From Psychrosphaera ytuae (GTDB lineage Bacteria > Pseudomonadota > Gammaproteobacteria > Enterobacterales > Alteromonadaceae): a DNA stretch of 64,000 nt. This document shows positions 53,510-62,115 of this stretch, in pieces. Both the position numbers and the translations under genes were made by a program. The stretch's first letter is position 1, and each line of letters starts with the position of its first letter. The notes beneath the pieces are model-generated. The model saw only the letters and a program-made list of their open reading frames with translations, had not been told where the DNA came from and did no database searches. Location: the NCBI RefSeq assembly GCF_017638545.1, contig NZ_CP072110.1, positions 2,666,001 to 2,730,000 of the forward strand. The letters are read 5' to 3'.

Positions 53510-53748
53510 AATCCAATACGTAAATAAGTTGGGTGAGTTGATGTCGTTTTGAACACACCTCAGTTACGAGTCGCTATTATCCAGAAAAAAACAGACGCAG
53601 GAAGTAATTGATGAGATTCATAATTACATGTTAATAAAGTAGCAAAAACAGTAACTTACAATTAATAAGTAAAATTACTTAAAAGAATAAGTAAATAAAG
53701 ATAGAATAAATTGTCCACTTAGCCATGAGGCTTAGGAGAATTTAAAGA

Positions 53749-54651
53749 ATGCACTTGTTTTTTGCAAAATTGCACAGTAGTTGGCTCATCACTTTGTTGA
53801 TGGGGCTTTGTATTTTGATTTGGAGTTTGGGGCAATTGCACCGTGAAAGTGCAGTTGTAGCATTACCACCTATTATTGATCCTACTACTGAATGTCAAAC
53901 AACCTCAAAAAACAATATTAGAAGTTTTAGCATATATAGTGGCGGAGAGCACAATTCTCGTTTGTTAAATGAAATAGTTTGCTCTGATCCTGTTATCAAT
54001 AAGCAATTTGGCAGTGTTTCCTCTTTTTGGGGAGTTAGTGATGCTAATACTATTAGTATGCTAGGTAACGGCAAAGCCGATTTAGCTTTAGTCAAAGAGA
54101 ATATAATGTCGGCCTTGAAAGCTGAACATACTCATGGTTACAAACGCGTTGCTTATTACCCTAACTATCAATCGTTTTTCATTGCCCTTAGCGAACGCCC
54201 ACAATTAACCAAAGAATACTTATTAGATAAAACAATTGGTCTAGTGGTGTATCCGACTAGCCGAAGTGGTCACATCGTCCCGAAACAGCTTATGACGCGT
54301 TTAGGGCTGAGCTTGGCAAAAATGGACATAGTGTACGCAAGCTCACATGGCGAATTACGAGAGCTATTAATAGAAGGGAAAGTGGATATCATTTCTTCTT
54401 ATTGGAAAGAAGAAGATGAGCAAAACTTTTCTAAGAACTATACAGTGAGTATTGCTGACAGTGTATCTGGCACGTCTTGGTATTTAAAATTAGCAAAACA
54501 AAATGACGATTTGTTTTGTGCGGCAAGAAGGTTTTTGTCGGAGTTTGCAGACCGACAAACTTCAACCTACTACAAAAATATTAAGCTCGTAGAGGCACCT
54601 CAGTGCCCATCCACGACGGGTGCGCCAGTTGTTCAAGGTGTGGAAAGATGA
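53749..54651 (+). CDS. PhnD-like periplasmic-binding protein, membrane-anchored
   Basis: A 300-residue protein with an uncleaved-looking N-terminal membrane segment ('LITLLMGLCILIWSLGQL') followed by a PhnD/phosphonate-binding-like (ABC-type) domain: 'SFSIYSGGEHNSRLLNEIV', 'LGNGKADLALVKEN', 'YPTSRSGHIVPKQLMTRLG', 'IIEGKVDIISSYW'-type signatures. No ABC permease or ATPase is nearby. Its stop overlaps the start of the next gene (ATGA), so the two act together. A sensory input role is inference. Divergent from the S1/P1 nuclease across 239 bp of AT-rich DNA with no gene. Confidence 0.8.
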   Translation: MHLFFAKLHSSWLITLLMGLCILIWSLGQLHRESAVVALPPIIDPTTECQTTSKNNIRSFSIYSGGEHNSRLLNEIVCSDPVINKQFGSVSSFWGVSDANTISMLGNGKADLALVKENIMSALKAEHTHGYKRVAYYPNYQSFFIALSERPQLTKEYLLDKTIGLVVYPTSRSGHIVPKQLMTRLGLSLAKMDIVYASSHGELRELLIEGKVDIISSYWKEEDEQNFSKNYTVSIADSVSGTSWYLKLAKQNDDLFCAARRFLSEFADRQTSTYYKNIKLVEAPQCPSTTGAPVVQGVER

Positions 54652-55598
54652 TGAACCGAGTTATAGAGCTAAAAGACAAAATAGGATCTAAGCGCTTAAA
54701 GGTAATAACTGGCTTTGTTGTGAGCTTGATATTGCTTCATCTTGTGTATTCTGTGAGTATTTATAGTGTTCACAAAAATTATCTTGAGCAAATTAAGACT
54801 CAGGTCGTCAAACGCGTCGCATTAGATTTACCAACCATTCCATTAGAAAAAGAGTGGATGAACGAAATTGGCAACCCAGAAGAGGTCGATGAGTACGTTA
54901 AGCACTTAAATGACTATATTTCGGAGCAGGGCTGGCCGTACAACGTTAAACAAATCACCAATTATCAGCCCAATGATGATGAGCATTACGAAATGTTGAC
55001 CATTGTTGGTCAGGATGTCTATGTCGTATTTACCGAGAACAAAGCTCTTGACGGTCACGGCTTTAACCCACTGACAGTCTTGTTCGCATTGCTATTTACT
55101 GGCGTGGTTTATATTAGGCAAGAGGCAAAAGAGGCAGTTAATATTGTCCCTGAGGCGGTATTAAAAAGCCCACTCTTGTTATCAATTGATTTAAAAAACA
55201 AAACGATAGTAAATCCAAAAACGCAAAAAGTAACAGAGTTATCTAACAAGCCTTTGTGCTTTTATTGCGCGTTAATTGAGTACTGTTTAGATAACCCTGA
55301 ATGCCGATTGAGCTCAAACCAGCCGTTGCCAGAAGCATTTTTGATGTTGGCCCAGAAATATTTCTATCGCTTAATCGAATTAGGCCACACCATCAGGAAG
55401 CGGCCTAACTTTGAAAACAACCTCGATAAAACGTTGAGTGAAATCCGTGCAGCGTTGGAAGAAGTATTAGTAAATGATATTACTGCCAAAGAGGTTATGG
55501 TTCCGCCAAAAGCAATAGGTGAAGGCTCTCGCTCAAAAGTTCACAGCTTTTGTTTGAACAACTTAAAAGCGGAATTTATTGAAATAAAAGGCAAATAA
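54648..55598 (+). CDS. Unrecognised two-helix membrane protein, partner of the PhnD-like protein
   Basis: About 316 residues from ATG 54648, preceded by GGAAAG and overlapping the upstream stop. TM1 at about 19-38 ('VITGFVVSLILLHLVYSVSI'), a periplasmic loop of about 95 residues, TM2 at about 138-152 ('PLTVLFALLFTGVVYI'), then a cytoplasmic domain of about 160 residues. That domain begins 'LLLSIDLKNKTIVNPKTQKV' and continues with a helix-rich part containing three cysteines. The beta-hairpin followed by helices is loosely like an OmpR-type winged helix, but I cannot confirm it. Family not recognised. A terminator follows. Confidence 0.65.
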   Translation: MMNRVIELKDKIGSKRLKVITGFVVSLILLHLVYSVSIYSVHKNYLEQIKTQVVKRVALDLPTIPLEKEWMNEIGNPEEVDEYVKHLNDYISEQGWPYNVKQITNYQPNDDEHYEMLTIVGQDVYVVFTENKALDGHGFNPLTVLFALLFTGVVYIRQEAKEAVNIVPEAVLKSPLLLSIDLKNKTIVNPKTQKVTELSNKPLCFYCALIEYCLDNPECRLSSNQPLPEAFLMLAQKYFYRLIELGHTIRKRPNFENNLDKTLSEIRAALEEVLVNDITAKEVMVPPKAIGEGSRSKVHSFCLNNLKAEFIEIKGK

Positions 55599-55606
55599 TT
55601 GCCTAT

Positions 55607-55645
55607 AAAAAAGCTCAGTGTCGTTGCCGAACCTGAGCTTTTTTG
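55607..55645 (+). terminator. Terminator after the PhnD-like/membrane-protein pair
   Basis: AAAAAAGCTCAG/CTGAGCTTTTTT stem with a 14-base loop, just after the stop codon; also convergent with the next gene. Confidence 0.85.
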
Positions 55646-55672
55646 TTGGTTTAGCTTCACTTTTAATAAAAA

Positions 55673-56251
55673 CTACGGATTACCGTCCTTCATTAGCTCT
55701 TTATCGAGCTCCTGCTGCGCTTTGTACGCTTTGAACTCTTGATAAAGAACGGATTCATCTTGTGGGCTTAACTTACGCTCAGAGGCGGCGACAAGCTTAC
55801 TAAACAAATCTTTCGTTTTTTCTGGCGATAACGCTGTCATCACACAAAGTTGATTTTTGCCGTTAAAGTTTGCGTAGCTGGTTTTAACCGGCTGAGCGCC
55901 AACTAACATTTGATTAGTTAGTTGCTTAGATACAGAAGAGAAAGTCGAGCCAGTGACCGTTTCGCCTTCCACGTCAACTCGGTCTTGATATGTTTTATCT
56001 AGGGCTTTTACTTTGGTGCTGATTTGTTGTGCTAGACCAACACGGGCAAGGGCAACCGCTTGTGCTTTGTCGATGGACATATTACCACTGCTCGGTACAC
56101 ACTCAGAGTGGGCAATACCATCTTCAATAGAAGGGCTTAAAACCCAATCTGGAATGTTTTCATTGAGGGCTTCGGTACTAGTGGACGAGCTACACGCGGC
56201 CAAAGTAGATGCGATGACTGCGGCAACGGCTGATTTAAAGATCGGTTTCAT
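55673..56251 (-). CDS. LPP20-family lipoprotein
   Basis: A 192-residue lipoprotein with lipobox 'TLAACSSST' (Cys20). The mature domain has LPP20 family character: 'IPDWVLSPSIEDGIAHSE', then 'KAQAVALARVGLAQQISTKV', matching the 'A..A..AR..LA..I.' helix of these proteins. A polar helical C-terminus follows. It lies 26 bases after the YgiC-like gene and may be the last gene of that operon. Molecular function of the family is poorly known. Confidence 0.8.
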   Translation of the reverse strand: MKPIFKSAVAAVIASTLAACSSSTSTEALNENIPDWVLSPSIEDGIAHSECVPSSGNMSIDKAQAVALARVGLAQQISTKVKALDKTYQDRVDVEGETVTGSTFSSVSKQLTNQMLVGAQPVKTSYANFNGKNQLCVMTALSPEKTKDLFSKLVAASERKLSPQDESVLYQEFKAYKAQQELDKELMKDGNP

Positions 56252-56277
56252 ACTGTATTTCCTTATTGGCTTTGTCG

Positions 56278-57450
56278 TTAGCTCAAAATTATGTGTGGCA
56301 TAAACCGGCTCATATCTTGAGTGATCGGTTGTTTATCTTCTCTTATTGAAATACCTGCTGACTTGTCATTGACTAACCAGCTCCCAATCAGAGTATAGTT
56401 GTCTTGGAATTTAGGTAACAAGTGTTTAGCTTGATAAATAAACCCTTCCTGACCATACGGACCATCAGACATGGGTTGCTCTGAATTGGCCTTTACAAAA
56501 CTTATGTTAGCCCCTTCGCGAGAAAAAATCGGCTTTTTTACCCATTCATATTGTTTAAAATTGTTACCAAGCTCATTTTCAAAAAATGCAGGTAGTAGGT
56601 TTGGGTGATTAGGAAAATGACGCCAAAGCATGGGCATGAGTGCTTTATTGGACAAGATGCTCTTCCATGAGGGCTCTAACCAACAGGGGCTATTAGGATT
56701 TACGATAACGTTCGCAAATGACTCTTGAAACATGAATTCCCACGGGTAAAGCTTAAACATCCAAGTGATGATTTGATCATCTAAATCAGTAAGCTGGTTG
56801 TGTTCAGTAATACCTATATCTTCAACGAAGACAAACTTGGTGCGTACACCAGCGGCATTCGCACAGTCTTCTAGGTATTTAACAGTACCTCGGTCTTCTT
56901 CGGTGTTTTTACAGCAGCAAAAGTGTAGCGTTTGTCCTGGTTTGGTGGCCAGAAGTTGCCGAAAGCGTTGAATTAGCTTTTCCTGTAGGCTGTTAAATTG
57001 GTCAGACTGTCGAGAGAGAACCCCTGCATCGACCTGATTTTGTAACCAAAGCCATTGCCAAAAGCCAGTCTCATACACTGAAGTCGGTGTGTCGGCATTG
57101 TTTTCGTATAACTTTGCGGGGTTAACACCATCGTAGGCAAAATCTAATCGGGAATACAAACTCGGTTGGCGCTCTAACCAAGAGTCTCGAATGGACTCTC
57201 TGGCAAACTCTGGTATACAAAATAAATCCAATAGGTGGGCATCATGAACGACGCGGTCCACTATATCCAAGCACATTTGGTGAATCTCTTCAGAAGGGGC
57301 TTCGAGGTCTTGCTCTATTTGCTCAAGGGAAAATTGATAATAGGCGGATTCGTCCCAATATGGCTCGCCGTACATAGTATGAAACTTAAAGCCCATTTTT
57401 TCAGCGAGAGACTGCCAGTCAGGACGTGGGGGAGTGGCAATTCTAAACAT
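56278..57450 (-). CDS. Glutathionylspermidine-synthase-like ATP-grasp protein (YgiC/YjfC family)
   Basis: About 390 residues from ATG 57450, which fits the roughly 386-residue E. coli homologues; the open frame extends to 57621 through the upstream gene and is rejected. Landmarks are 'YWDESAYYQFSLEQIEQDLE', 'RLDFAYDGVNPAKLYENNAD' (substrate/ATP site) and the C-terminal 'GISIREDKQPITQDMSRFMP'. This is the synthetase half only, with no amidase domain; YgiC-type proteins lack proven glutathionylspermidine synthesis. It sits in the DUF350-YgiB-YgiC unit. Confidence 0.9.
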   Translation of the reverse strand: MFRIATPPRPDWQSLAEKMGFKFHTMYGEPYWDESAYYQFSLEQIEQDLEAPSEEIHQMCLDIVDRVVHDAHLLDLFCIPEFARESIRDSWLERQPSLYSRLDFAYDGVNPAKLYENNADTPTSVYETGFWQWLWLQNQVDAGVLSRQSDQFNSLQEKLIQRFRQLLATKPGQTLHFCCCKNTEEDRGTVKYLEDCANAAGVRTKFVFVEDIGITEHNQLTDLDDQIITWMFKLYPWEFMFQESFANVIVNPNSPCWLEPSWKSILSNKALMPMLWRHFPNHPNLLPAFFENELGNNFKQYEWVKKPIFSREGANISFVKANSEQPMSDGPYGQEGFIYQAKHLLPKFQDNYTLIGSWLVNDKSAGISIREDKQPITQDMSRFMPHIILS

Positions 57451-57487
57451 GGGCTTGGTTCCAATTCGGTGAGTTATGAGTGTTGAG

Positions 57488-58132
57488 CTATCCGCCCCAA
57501 CTTCTCGAGCGAGAACTAGATTTAGCGCGTTGGCGAGCGAGGGCTTCTTTTTGTCGCGCCACTTGGCCAAAGCCACCTCGGGAGACGGTTTTTCCAAATT
57601 TAGGCTTTTGTTGCAGCGCACTTGGACTCATTCTGTAACTGCTTTTGCTCATTGAGCCCAAGTTTTGACCGTTGGCAAACATGTAGTTGTTAAAATAGCG
57701 CGAGCCAGGCTTTTTGTAAGCAAAGACAGGTGTGTAATATCCTTTGTACTTTTTCTTTTTGCGGTCAAATAATTTATCAGCTATTAAATAGCCAGCCATT
57801 AATGGAAAAAAGCTATTGCGGTCTTCATCTTCAAAACAATTGCCAATACCAAACTCATATTCACAATCTTGTTCGGTGAAAAACTGTGGTGCACTACGCT
57901 GTGCTTCTTCCATGGCATCTTGATACGCCAAATTGCATTGCTCAAAGTCTAATCCTGTATTAGTGGTACAGTCTTCAACACTATTGGCGACAAATGTATC
58001 TAAGCTTTGATCTGAACATCCACTAAGTAATAAACCACTGAGGCCAATAACAAAGGGAGTAGAAATTGCAGATATGACCTTATTGGTTTTTGTTGGTCGG
58101 GTTGTTAACTCGTTGATTTGGGTACGTTTCAT
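57488..58132 (-). CDS. YgiB-like DUF1190 lipoprotein
   Basis: About 214 residues from ATG 58132, which has a strong AAGGAG upstream; the longer frame to 58177 overlaps the previous gene and is rejected. A lipoprotein signal with 'LLLSGCSDQ' is followed by a DUF1190-type domain with paired cysteines ('VEDCTTNTGLDFEQCNLAYQ', 'EQDCEYEFGIGNC'). The low-complexity Ser/Arg/Gly tail ends 'SRSRSWGG'. In E. coli ygiB precedes ygiC, as here. Function unknown. Confidence 0.87.
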   Translation of the reverse strand: MKRTQINELTTRPTKTNKVISAISTPFVIGLSGLLLSGCSDQSLDTFVANSVEDCTTNTGLDFEQCNLAYQDAMEEAQRSAPQFFTEQDCEYEFGIGNCFEDEDRNSFFPLMAGYLIADKLFDRKKKKYKGYYTPVFAYKKPGSRYFNNYMFANGQNLGSMSKSSYRMSPSALQQKPKFGKTVSRGGFGQVARQKEALARQRAKSSSRSRSWGG

Positions 58133-58161
58133 TGGCCGCTCCTTGTTGTGCGCAATAACAC

Positions 58162-58575
58162 TTAGTAGGTCATACAAGCGGCATTCAGAAGGCCAATGGC
58201 GATATTCATGGTGCCTAGCATAATACCGGCGCTGAGCTCATTTTTTTCAATTCGCTCAACGATACGAGGCATAAAACCATATCGCACAATCGCAAACGCT
58301 AAACATTGTGCGACTAAGGCAATACCGCCCCATATAGCAAAGTCAACGATGGACACGGAGTTTGATGCGGCGCTAGCCAAAGCTAGGGCAAAACCAACAA
58401 GAGCACCACCAAAACCAATTGCAGCAGATACGTTTTGGTTTTCTTTTATTAATTGCCATTCATCATGGGGAGTTACTAGCGTGTACAAAAATTTAAAGAC
58501 GATTAGAAAAACAATGCTAATCCCGAAATACAGAGCAAAATTTCCAATCGCGAACATTAAACTTGGTGCTTCCAT
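58162..58575 (-). CDS. DUF350 (YjfL-like) membrane protein
   Basis: A 137-residue inner-membrane protein with four transmembrane helices (about 8-28, 50-70, 78-98, 115-135), matching DUF350 ('AIGFGGALVGFALALASA', 'GIMLGTMNIAIGLLNAACM'). It is first of the YjfL-YgiB-YgiC-type operon, 29 bases before ygiB-like. Function unknown; the consistent linkage suggests an envelope complex. Confidence 0.87.
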   Translation of the reverse strand: MEAPSLMFAIGNFALYFGISIVFLIVFKFLYTLVTPHDEWQLIKENQNVSAAIGFGGALVGFALALASAASNSVSIVDFAIWGGIALVAQCLAFAIVRYGFMPRIVERIEKNELSAGIMLGTMNIAIGLLNAACMTY

Positions 58576-58635
58576 GATGAATCCTTTTTAGATATGAGCA
58601 ACTTACTTTAATAGATTGGTAAACTGAGATCAAAG

Positions 58636-59982
58636 TTAGCTGGTAAGATTTTTCATCCAACGTTTGTTTTTGACTCGTACACCAAACATAAAGGTTTTAC
58701 AGACTTCTTCTGAGTACATGATGAGAACTACCCATACAAACGCAAGTTGCCAATAAAACGCGGCTAACCAAACTAAAGGGATACTGATCAACCACATACA
58801 AATGGTATCAGTAATCAAACAAAATCTATTGTCTCCGCCCGCTCGTAAGATGCCCATTGCTAATGTCATATTGATGACTTTTAACCAGGCACAACCGCCG
58901 ATAACGATAAAGATGGTTTTGGCCATAGCCATAGTTTCTGGAGAAATGCCTTGGTATGGCATCAGTACCCAGTCGCTAAATAGGATTAATAATCCACCTA
59001 GCGCGATCGCAACGATAGGGCCAAGTCCGGAAAATATTTTAGCCGTTAACCAAGCATCCTCTAATCGGTTAGCACCTAAGTGTTGACCTACAACGATAGA
59101 ACAAGCTGACGCGATTCCAAAGAATATCGACAAAAAGATACCTTCAACGGGAAGTAGCATGCTAATTACAGCAAGCTCGGTCGTACCAATGCGACCAAAG
59201 ATAAGTTGGTAGGTAAATGAGCCAAGTGACCAGATACCAAAGCTGAACATCATAGGTAGTACTAAGTTAAGTAACTTTGTCCAGTGAGGTCGATATTTTA
59301 TAGCACTGAAATCACTTCGTCGGATTGATAACAAATGTTTGGTATTTTGAATAAACACCAACATTAATACCATCTGAAAAGCGCGAGAAATGGTCGTTGC
59401 ATAAGCTGCACCTGCAACACCAAGAGCAGGGACACCCAAACCACCATTGATTAACCAGTAATTGAGTACCACGTTGAGTAAAATTGAAACGGCACTAAAA
59501 ATCAGTGGCAACTTAACTTGATTGATGCTTCGCAAGGCATTTTCGAAGACTTGAATAACGGCAACAAATAACATACTAGGCATGGTTATCCAAAGGTATG
59601 TTTCGCCAAGCGCAATAACCGTCGGATCTAGGGTTCCAATGTTGAGTACATCATCCGAAAGGTAAAAAGCGGCAACAATAACTGGAATAAGCGCGATAAA
59701 TCCGTAGCAGATCCCAATAATGATACTACCTCTGATTTTTTCACCTAAACCTGCTCCGTGGTATTGAGCAGATAGGATACCAACGCCCCAGCTTAAGCCC
59801 ATCACAATGACCATGACCACAAACATGACTCGGTTACCTAAACCAACCGCGGCAATGGCTTCATCACCTAAGTGACTGACCATCATGACGTCTATCATGC
59901 TGAGTAACGTGACGAGCATACTTTGCAAAGAAATAGGCCAAGCAAGCTTTAGAGTAGAAGTAAATTCTGGACGTTTAAACAT
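58636..59982 (-). CDS. MATE-family multidrug/cation exporter
   Basis: A 448-residue, 12-helix transporter with two MatE repeats ('PISLQSMLVTLLSMIDVMMV' and 'VLPMMFSFGIWSLGSFTYQL'). Typical elements include 'GLGNRVMFVVMVIVMGLSWG' and 'GQHLGANRLEDAWLTAKIF'. It exports cationic compounds using Na+ or H+; the coupling ion and substrate cannot be told from sequence reading. It lies upstream of the DUF350 operon with a 60-bp gap, and divergent from a small XRE regulator across 289 bp. Confidence 0.92.
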   Translation of the reverse strand: MFKRPEFTSTLKLAWPISLQSMLVTLLSMIDVMMVSHLGDEAIAAVGLGNRVMFVVMVIVMGLSWGVGILSAQYHGAGLGEKIRGSIIIGICYGFIALIPVIVAAFYLSDDVLNIGTLDPTVIALGETYLWITMPSMLFVAVIQVFENALRSINQVKLPLIFSAVSILLNVVLNYWLINGGLGVPALGVAGAAYATTISRAFQMVLMLVFIQNTKHLLSIRRSDFSAIKYRPHWTKLLNLVLPMMFSFGIWSLGSFTYQLIFGRIGTTELAVISMLLPVEGIFLSIFFGIASACSIVVGQHLGANRLEDAWLTAKIFSGLGPIVAIALGGLLILFSDWVLMPYQGISPETMAMAKTIFIVIGGCAWLKVINMTLAMGILRAGGDNRFCLITDTICMWLISIPLVWLAAFYWQLAFVWVVLIMYSEEVCKTFMFGVRVKNKRWMKNLTS

Positions 59983-60179
59983 CTTAGGGAGGACCCAAAT
60001 TTTAGGGGTGATTTACAGGTGCTAAGAATGCCTTTTTTGAACCCAAAAGTCGAGTGGAGCGTAGTTAAATATTAGGGGCGTCGTGTACCTTTATGTTACG
60101 TTTCTGAGAGGTCTTTTTTCGGTAAATTCCTTAAAAAAACATGCAATTACGAAAATTGTTAGCAAACGTTAACGGCTTG

Positions 60180-60208
60180 TTGCTGAGTAAACCCCTCTAT
60201 GGTATTAA
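60180..60208 (+). promoter_or_regulatory. Extended -10 promoter upstream of the XRE regulator
   Basis: TTGCTG at 60180-60185 and TATTAA at 60203-60208 with 17-base spacing, preceded by TGG giving an extended -10 (TGnTATTAA). It leaves a leader of about 55 bases before the ATG at 60272. No operator dyad was identified with confidence. Confidence 0.5.
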
Positions 60209-60271
60209 TGTAGCGCTGATGTGGGAGTGTCAGTGGTTTATAAACTGGGAGTTAAATGGGAGTAACAAAAT

Positions 60272-60508
60272 ATGATGAACGGAAGTGTTTCATCGGATGA
60301 AAATAAAGTGTTGATGACCTGGCTCAAAGAAAAGCGAAAAGAAAAAGGTCACACAATGAGAACATTGTCGCAGTTGATTGGTACGCCTCACTCATTTGTG
60401 GGTAAAGTAGAAAACCAAGAACGACGCTTGGACATTGTTGAATACGTTCGATATTGCAAAGCGCTTGAAATAGACCCTCTAGAGGGACTCAAAAAGATTG
60501 CCCAATAA
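60272..60508 (+). CDS. Small XRE-family HTH regulator
   Basis: A 78-residue single-domain protein. The Cro/C1-type HTH occupies about 15-75: 'LKEKRKEKGHTMRTLSQLIG' then 'HSFVGKVENQERRLDIVEY', ending 'DPLEGLKKIAQ'. There is no effector domain. A GGGAG Shine-Dalgarno lies at 60258. It is a lone gene: divergent from the MATE gene and convergent with ampG. No toxin partner is adjacent, so a solitary housekeeping-type regulator is more likely than an antitoxin. Its target is unknown; the MATE gene is the nearest candidate. Confidence 0.85.
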   Translation: MMNGSVSSDENKVLMTWLKEKRKEKGHTMRTLSQLIGTPHSFVGKVENQERRLDIVEYVRYCKALEIDPLEGLKKIAQ

Positions 60509-60555
60509 GCACCTTTTTCTGCATGAATTAGTTCATTGTGTCATTCGAGCGGATC

Positions 60556-60583
60556 AAAAAAGCACTCATTGAGTGCTTTTTTT
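60556..60583. terminator. Bidirectional terminator between XRE gene and ampG
   Basis: AAAAAAGCACTCA/TGAGTGCTTTTTTT stem with a very short loop between two convergent genes. Confidence 0.88.
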
Positions 60584-60597
60584 ATATTAAGGAACTT

Positions 60598-62052
60598 TTA
60601 GTCGGAACTAACTCGAGCCGACCAGCCTTTTTTCATCAATACGAGTAGGCTTACTATCGCAGGTATCCCTATAACTGCAGTCATAGTAAAAAATTGGGTA
60701 TAGCCCATACTCTCTAACATAACACCTGAGAAGCCTCCGATGCTTTTAGGTAGTAGAATCATTGTAGAGCTCAACCAAGCATATTGTGTGGCGGTAAACT
60801 CTTTGTTGGTTAAGCTACTCAAAAATGCAATCAATGCTGCCATGGCAATGCCTGCACTAAGGTTGTCTATCGAAATTACCGCAATGAGCAAGTTGATACT
60901 GTGACCTGTGGTCGATAACAAAACGAAAAGTAAATTAGTTATAGCCGATAACACTCCACCCACTAATAAAATGGGTAAAATTCCATATCTGTTAATTAAT
61001 CCGCCAGAAAAAAACGCACCTAGAAGTGTCATTACAACACCAAAGACTTTTGAAACCGAGGCGATTTCTTCTTTGCTATAACCCATATCAACATAAAACA
61101 CATTGGCCATCACACCCATTACAACATCAGAAATGCGATAAGTGGCCACAATAATGATGAGCCAAATAGCAACCGAGCGGTATCGGCTGATTAGGTCTAA
61201 AACTGGATCAATAAAGCTCTTTTTGAGTGCATAAAAAATGTCTGAAAATAGCGCTACTATGCGCTGTATTGAGTATTGGTTCGAAGACCTAGGCTGATTA
61301 ATGGCACTGCCAATTTGAGTTTTATTAGATTGGGTGGTTAGAGTCTGTGGAACATTATTTGGGTTCTGATTTGGTTCTCCATGAGGTTCAGGAGAGAGCA
61401 TAGTGAGCATACACATGCAGGCCATTAAGAATGCCATGCATAAATAGCTGAATTGCCAAGCCGCATAATGATACTGAGTTGTGGTTGTCGACGACTCAGG
61501 CTCTGCAAATGCTGTTAACAATAATACACCGGCAGTTGCTATGATCATCGCCAAACGGTAACCAATCATATAAGACGCTGCCATTGCCGCTTGCTGGCGT
61601 TCCGAGCCGGACTCAATCCTAAATGCGTCAATCATAATATCTTGTGTAGCCGAACAAAATGCGACTAAAACGGCTGCCACCGCCATAAAATATAAACTCT
61701 GCGCTGGATCAGTAAATGCCATCGCACTAATGGCTGCGACAAGGCAAATTTGTGATAACAACAGCCAGCTTTTACGTCTACCTACCTTTTTGGTAAGAAC
61801 TGGAATACTTAGCCTGTCGACAAGTGGTGCCCATAGCCATTTCATCGCGTAGGCGAGGGTAACCCAGCTAAAAAATCCAATCGTGCTGCGTTCTACACCG
61901 GCTTCTCGCAGCCAAAAAGACAGGGATGAAAAGACTAACATGATAGGTAAACCAGCGGCGATACCAAAACCAAAGAGTCTTAAGACCGGTCCTTCGAGAT
62001 AAACTTTGAATGCGTTGATAGATTGTGAGATTGGAACAGATTGGGACATCAA
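60598..62052 (-). CDS. ampG: Muropeptide permease AmpG (MFS)
   Basis: A 484-residue major-facilitator protein with about 12-14 helices. AmpG traits are 'LFGFGIAAGLPIMLVFSSLS', 'KWLWAPLVDRLSIPVLTKKV' and 'GRRKSWLLLSQICLVAAIS'. A polar central loop (about 215-265) separates the halves. It imports anhydro-muropeptides for cell-wall recycling. It shares the neighbourhood with a cyclophilin and a YajG-like lipoprotein, an arrangement also seen around E. coli ampG-yajG. A hairpin lies in its short leader. Confidence 0.93.
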   Translation of the reverse strand: MMSQSVPISQSINAFKVYLEGPVLRLFGFGIAAGLPIMLVFSSLSFWLREAGVERSTIGFFSWVTLAYAMKWLWAPLVDRLSIPVLTKKVGRRKSWLLLSQICLVAAISAMAFTDPAQSLYFMAVAAVLVAFCSATQDIMIDAFRIESGSERQQAAMAASYMIGYRLAMIIATAGVLLLTAFAEPESSTTTTQYHYAAWQFSYLCMAFLMACMCMLTMLSPEPHGEPNQNPNNVPQTLTTQSNKTQIGSAINQPRSSNQYSIQRIVALFSDIFYALKKSFIDPVLDLISRYRSVAIWLIIIVATYRISDVVMGVMANVFYVDMGYSKEEIASVSKVFGVVMTLLGAFFSGGLINRYGILPILLVGGVLSAITNLLFVLLSTTGHSINLLIAVISIDNLSAGIAMAALIAFLSSLTNKEFTATQYAWLSSTMILLPKSIGGFSGVMLESMGYTQFFTMTAVIGIPAIVSLLVLMKKGWSARVSSD

Positions 62053-62058
62053 ACAAAG

Positions 62059-62082
62059 GGCCTATTCGTGATGGAATAGGCC
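62059..62082 (-). promoter_or_regulatory. Hairpin directly upstream of ampG
   Basis: Perfect 9-bp stem GGCCTATTC/GAATAGGCC with a six-base loop, between the 62116-62439 gene and the ampG start (7 bases from it). On the minus strand it is followed by CTTTGTTTG. It could be a weak terminator for the upstream gene or a structure covering the ampG ribosome-binding site. Confidence 0.55.
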
Positions 62083-62115
62083 GATTGTTTAAAAGTTTTC
62101 ATCTAATATCAAGTG

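Noticed and set aside
57451..57621. N-terminal extension of the YgiC-like protein
   Set aside because: It overlaps the coding end of the ygiB-like gene in another frame and exceeds family length.
60272..60508. Prophage repressor
   Set aside because: No integrase, structural or lysis genes and no att-like repeats are nearby.
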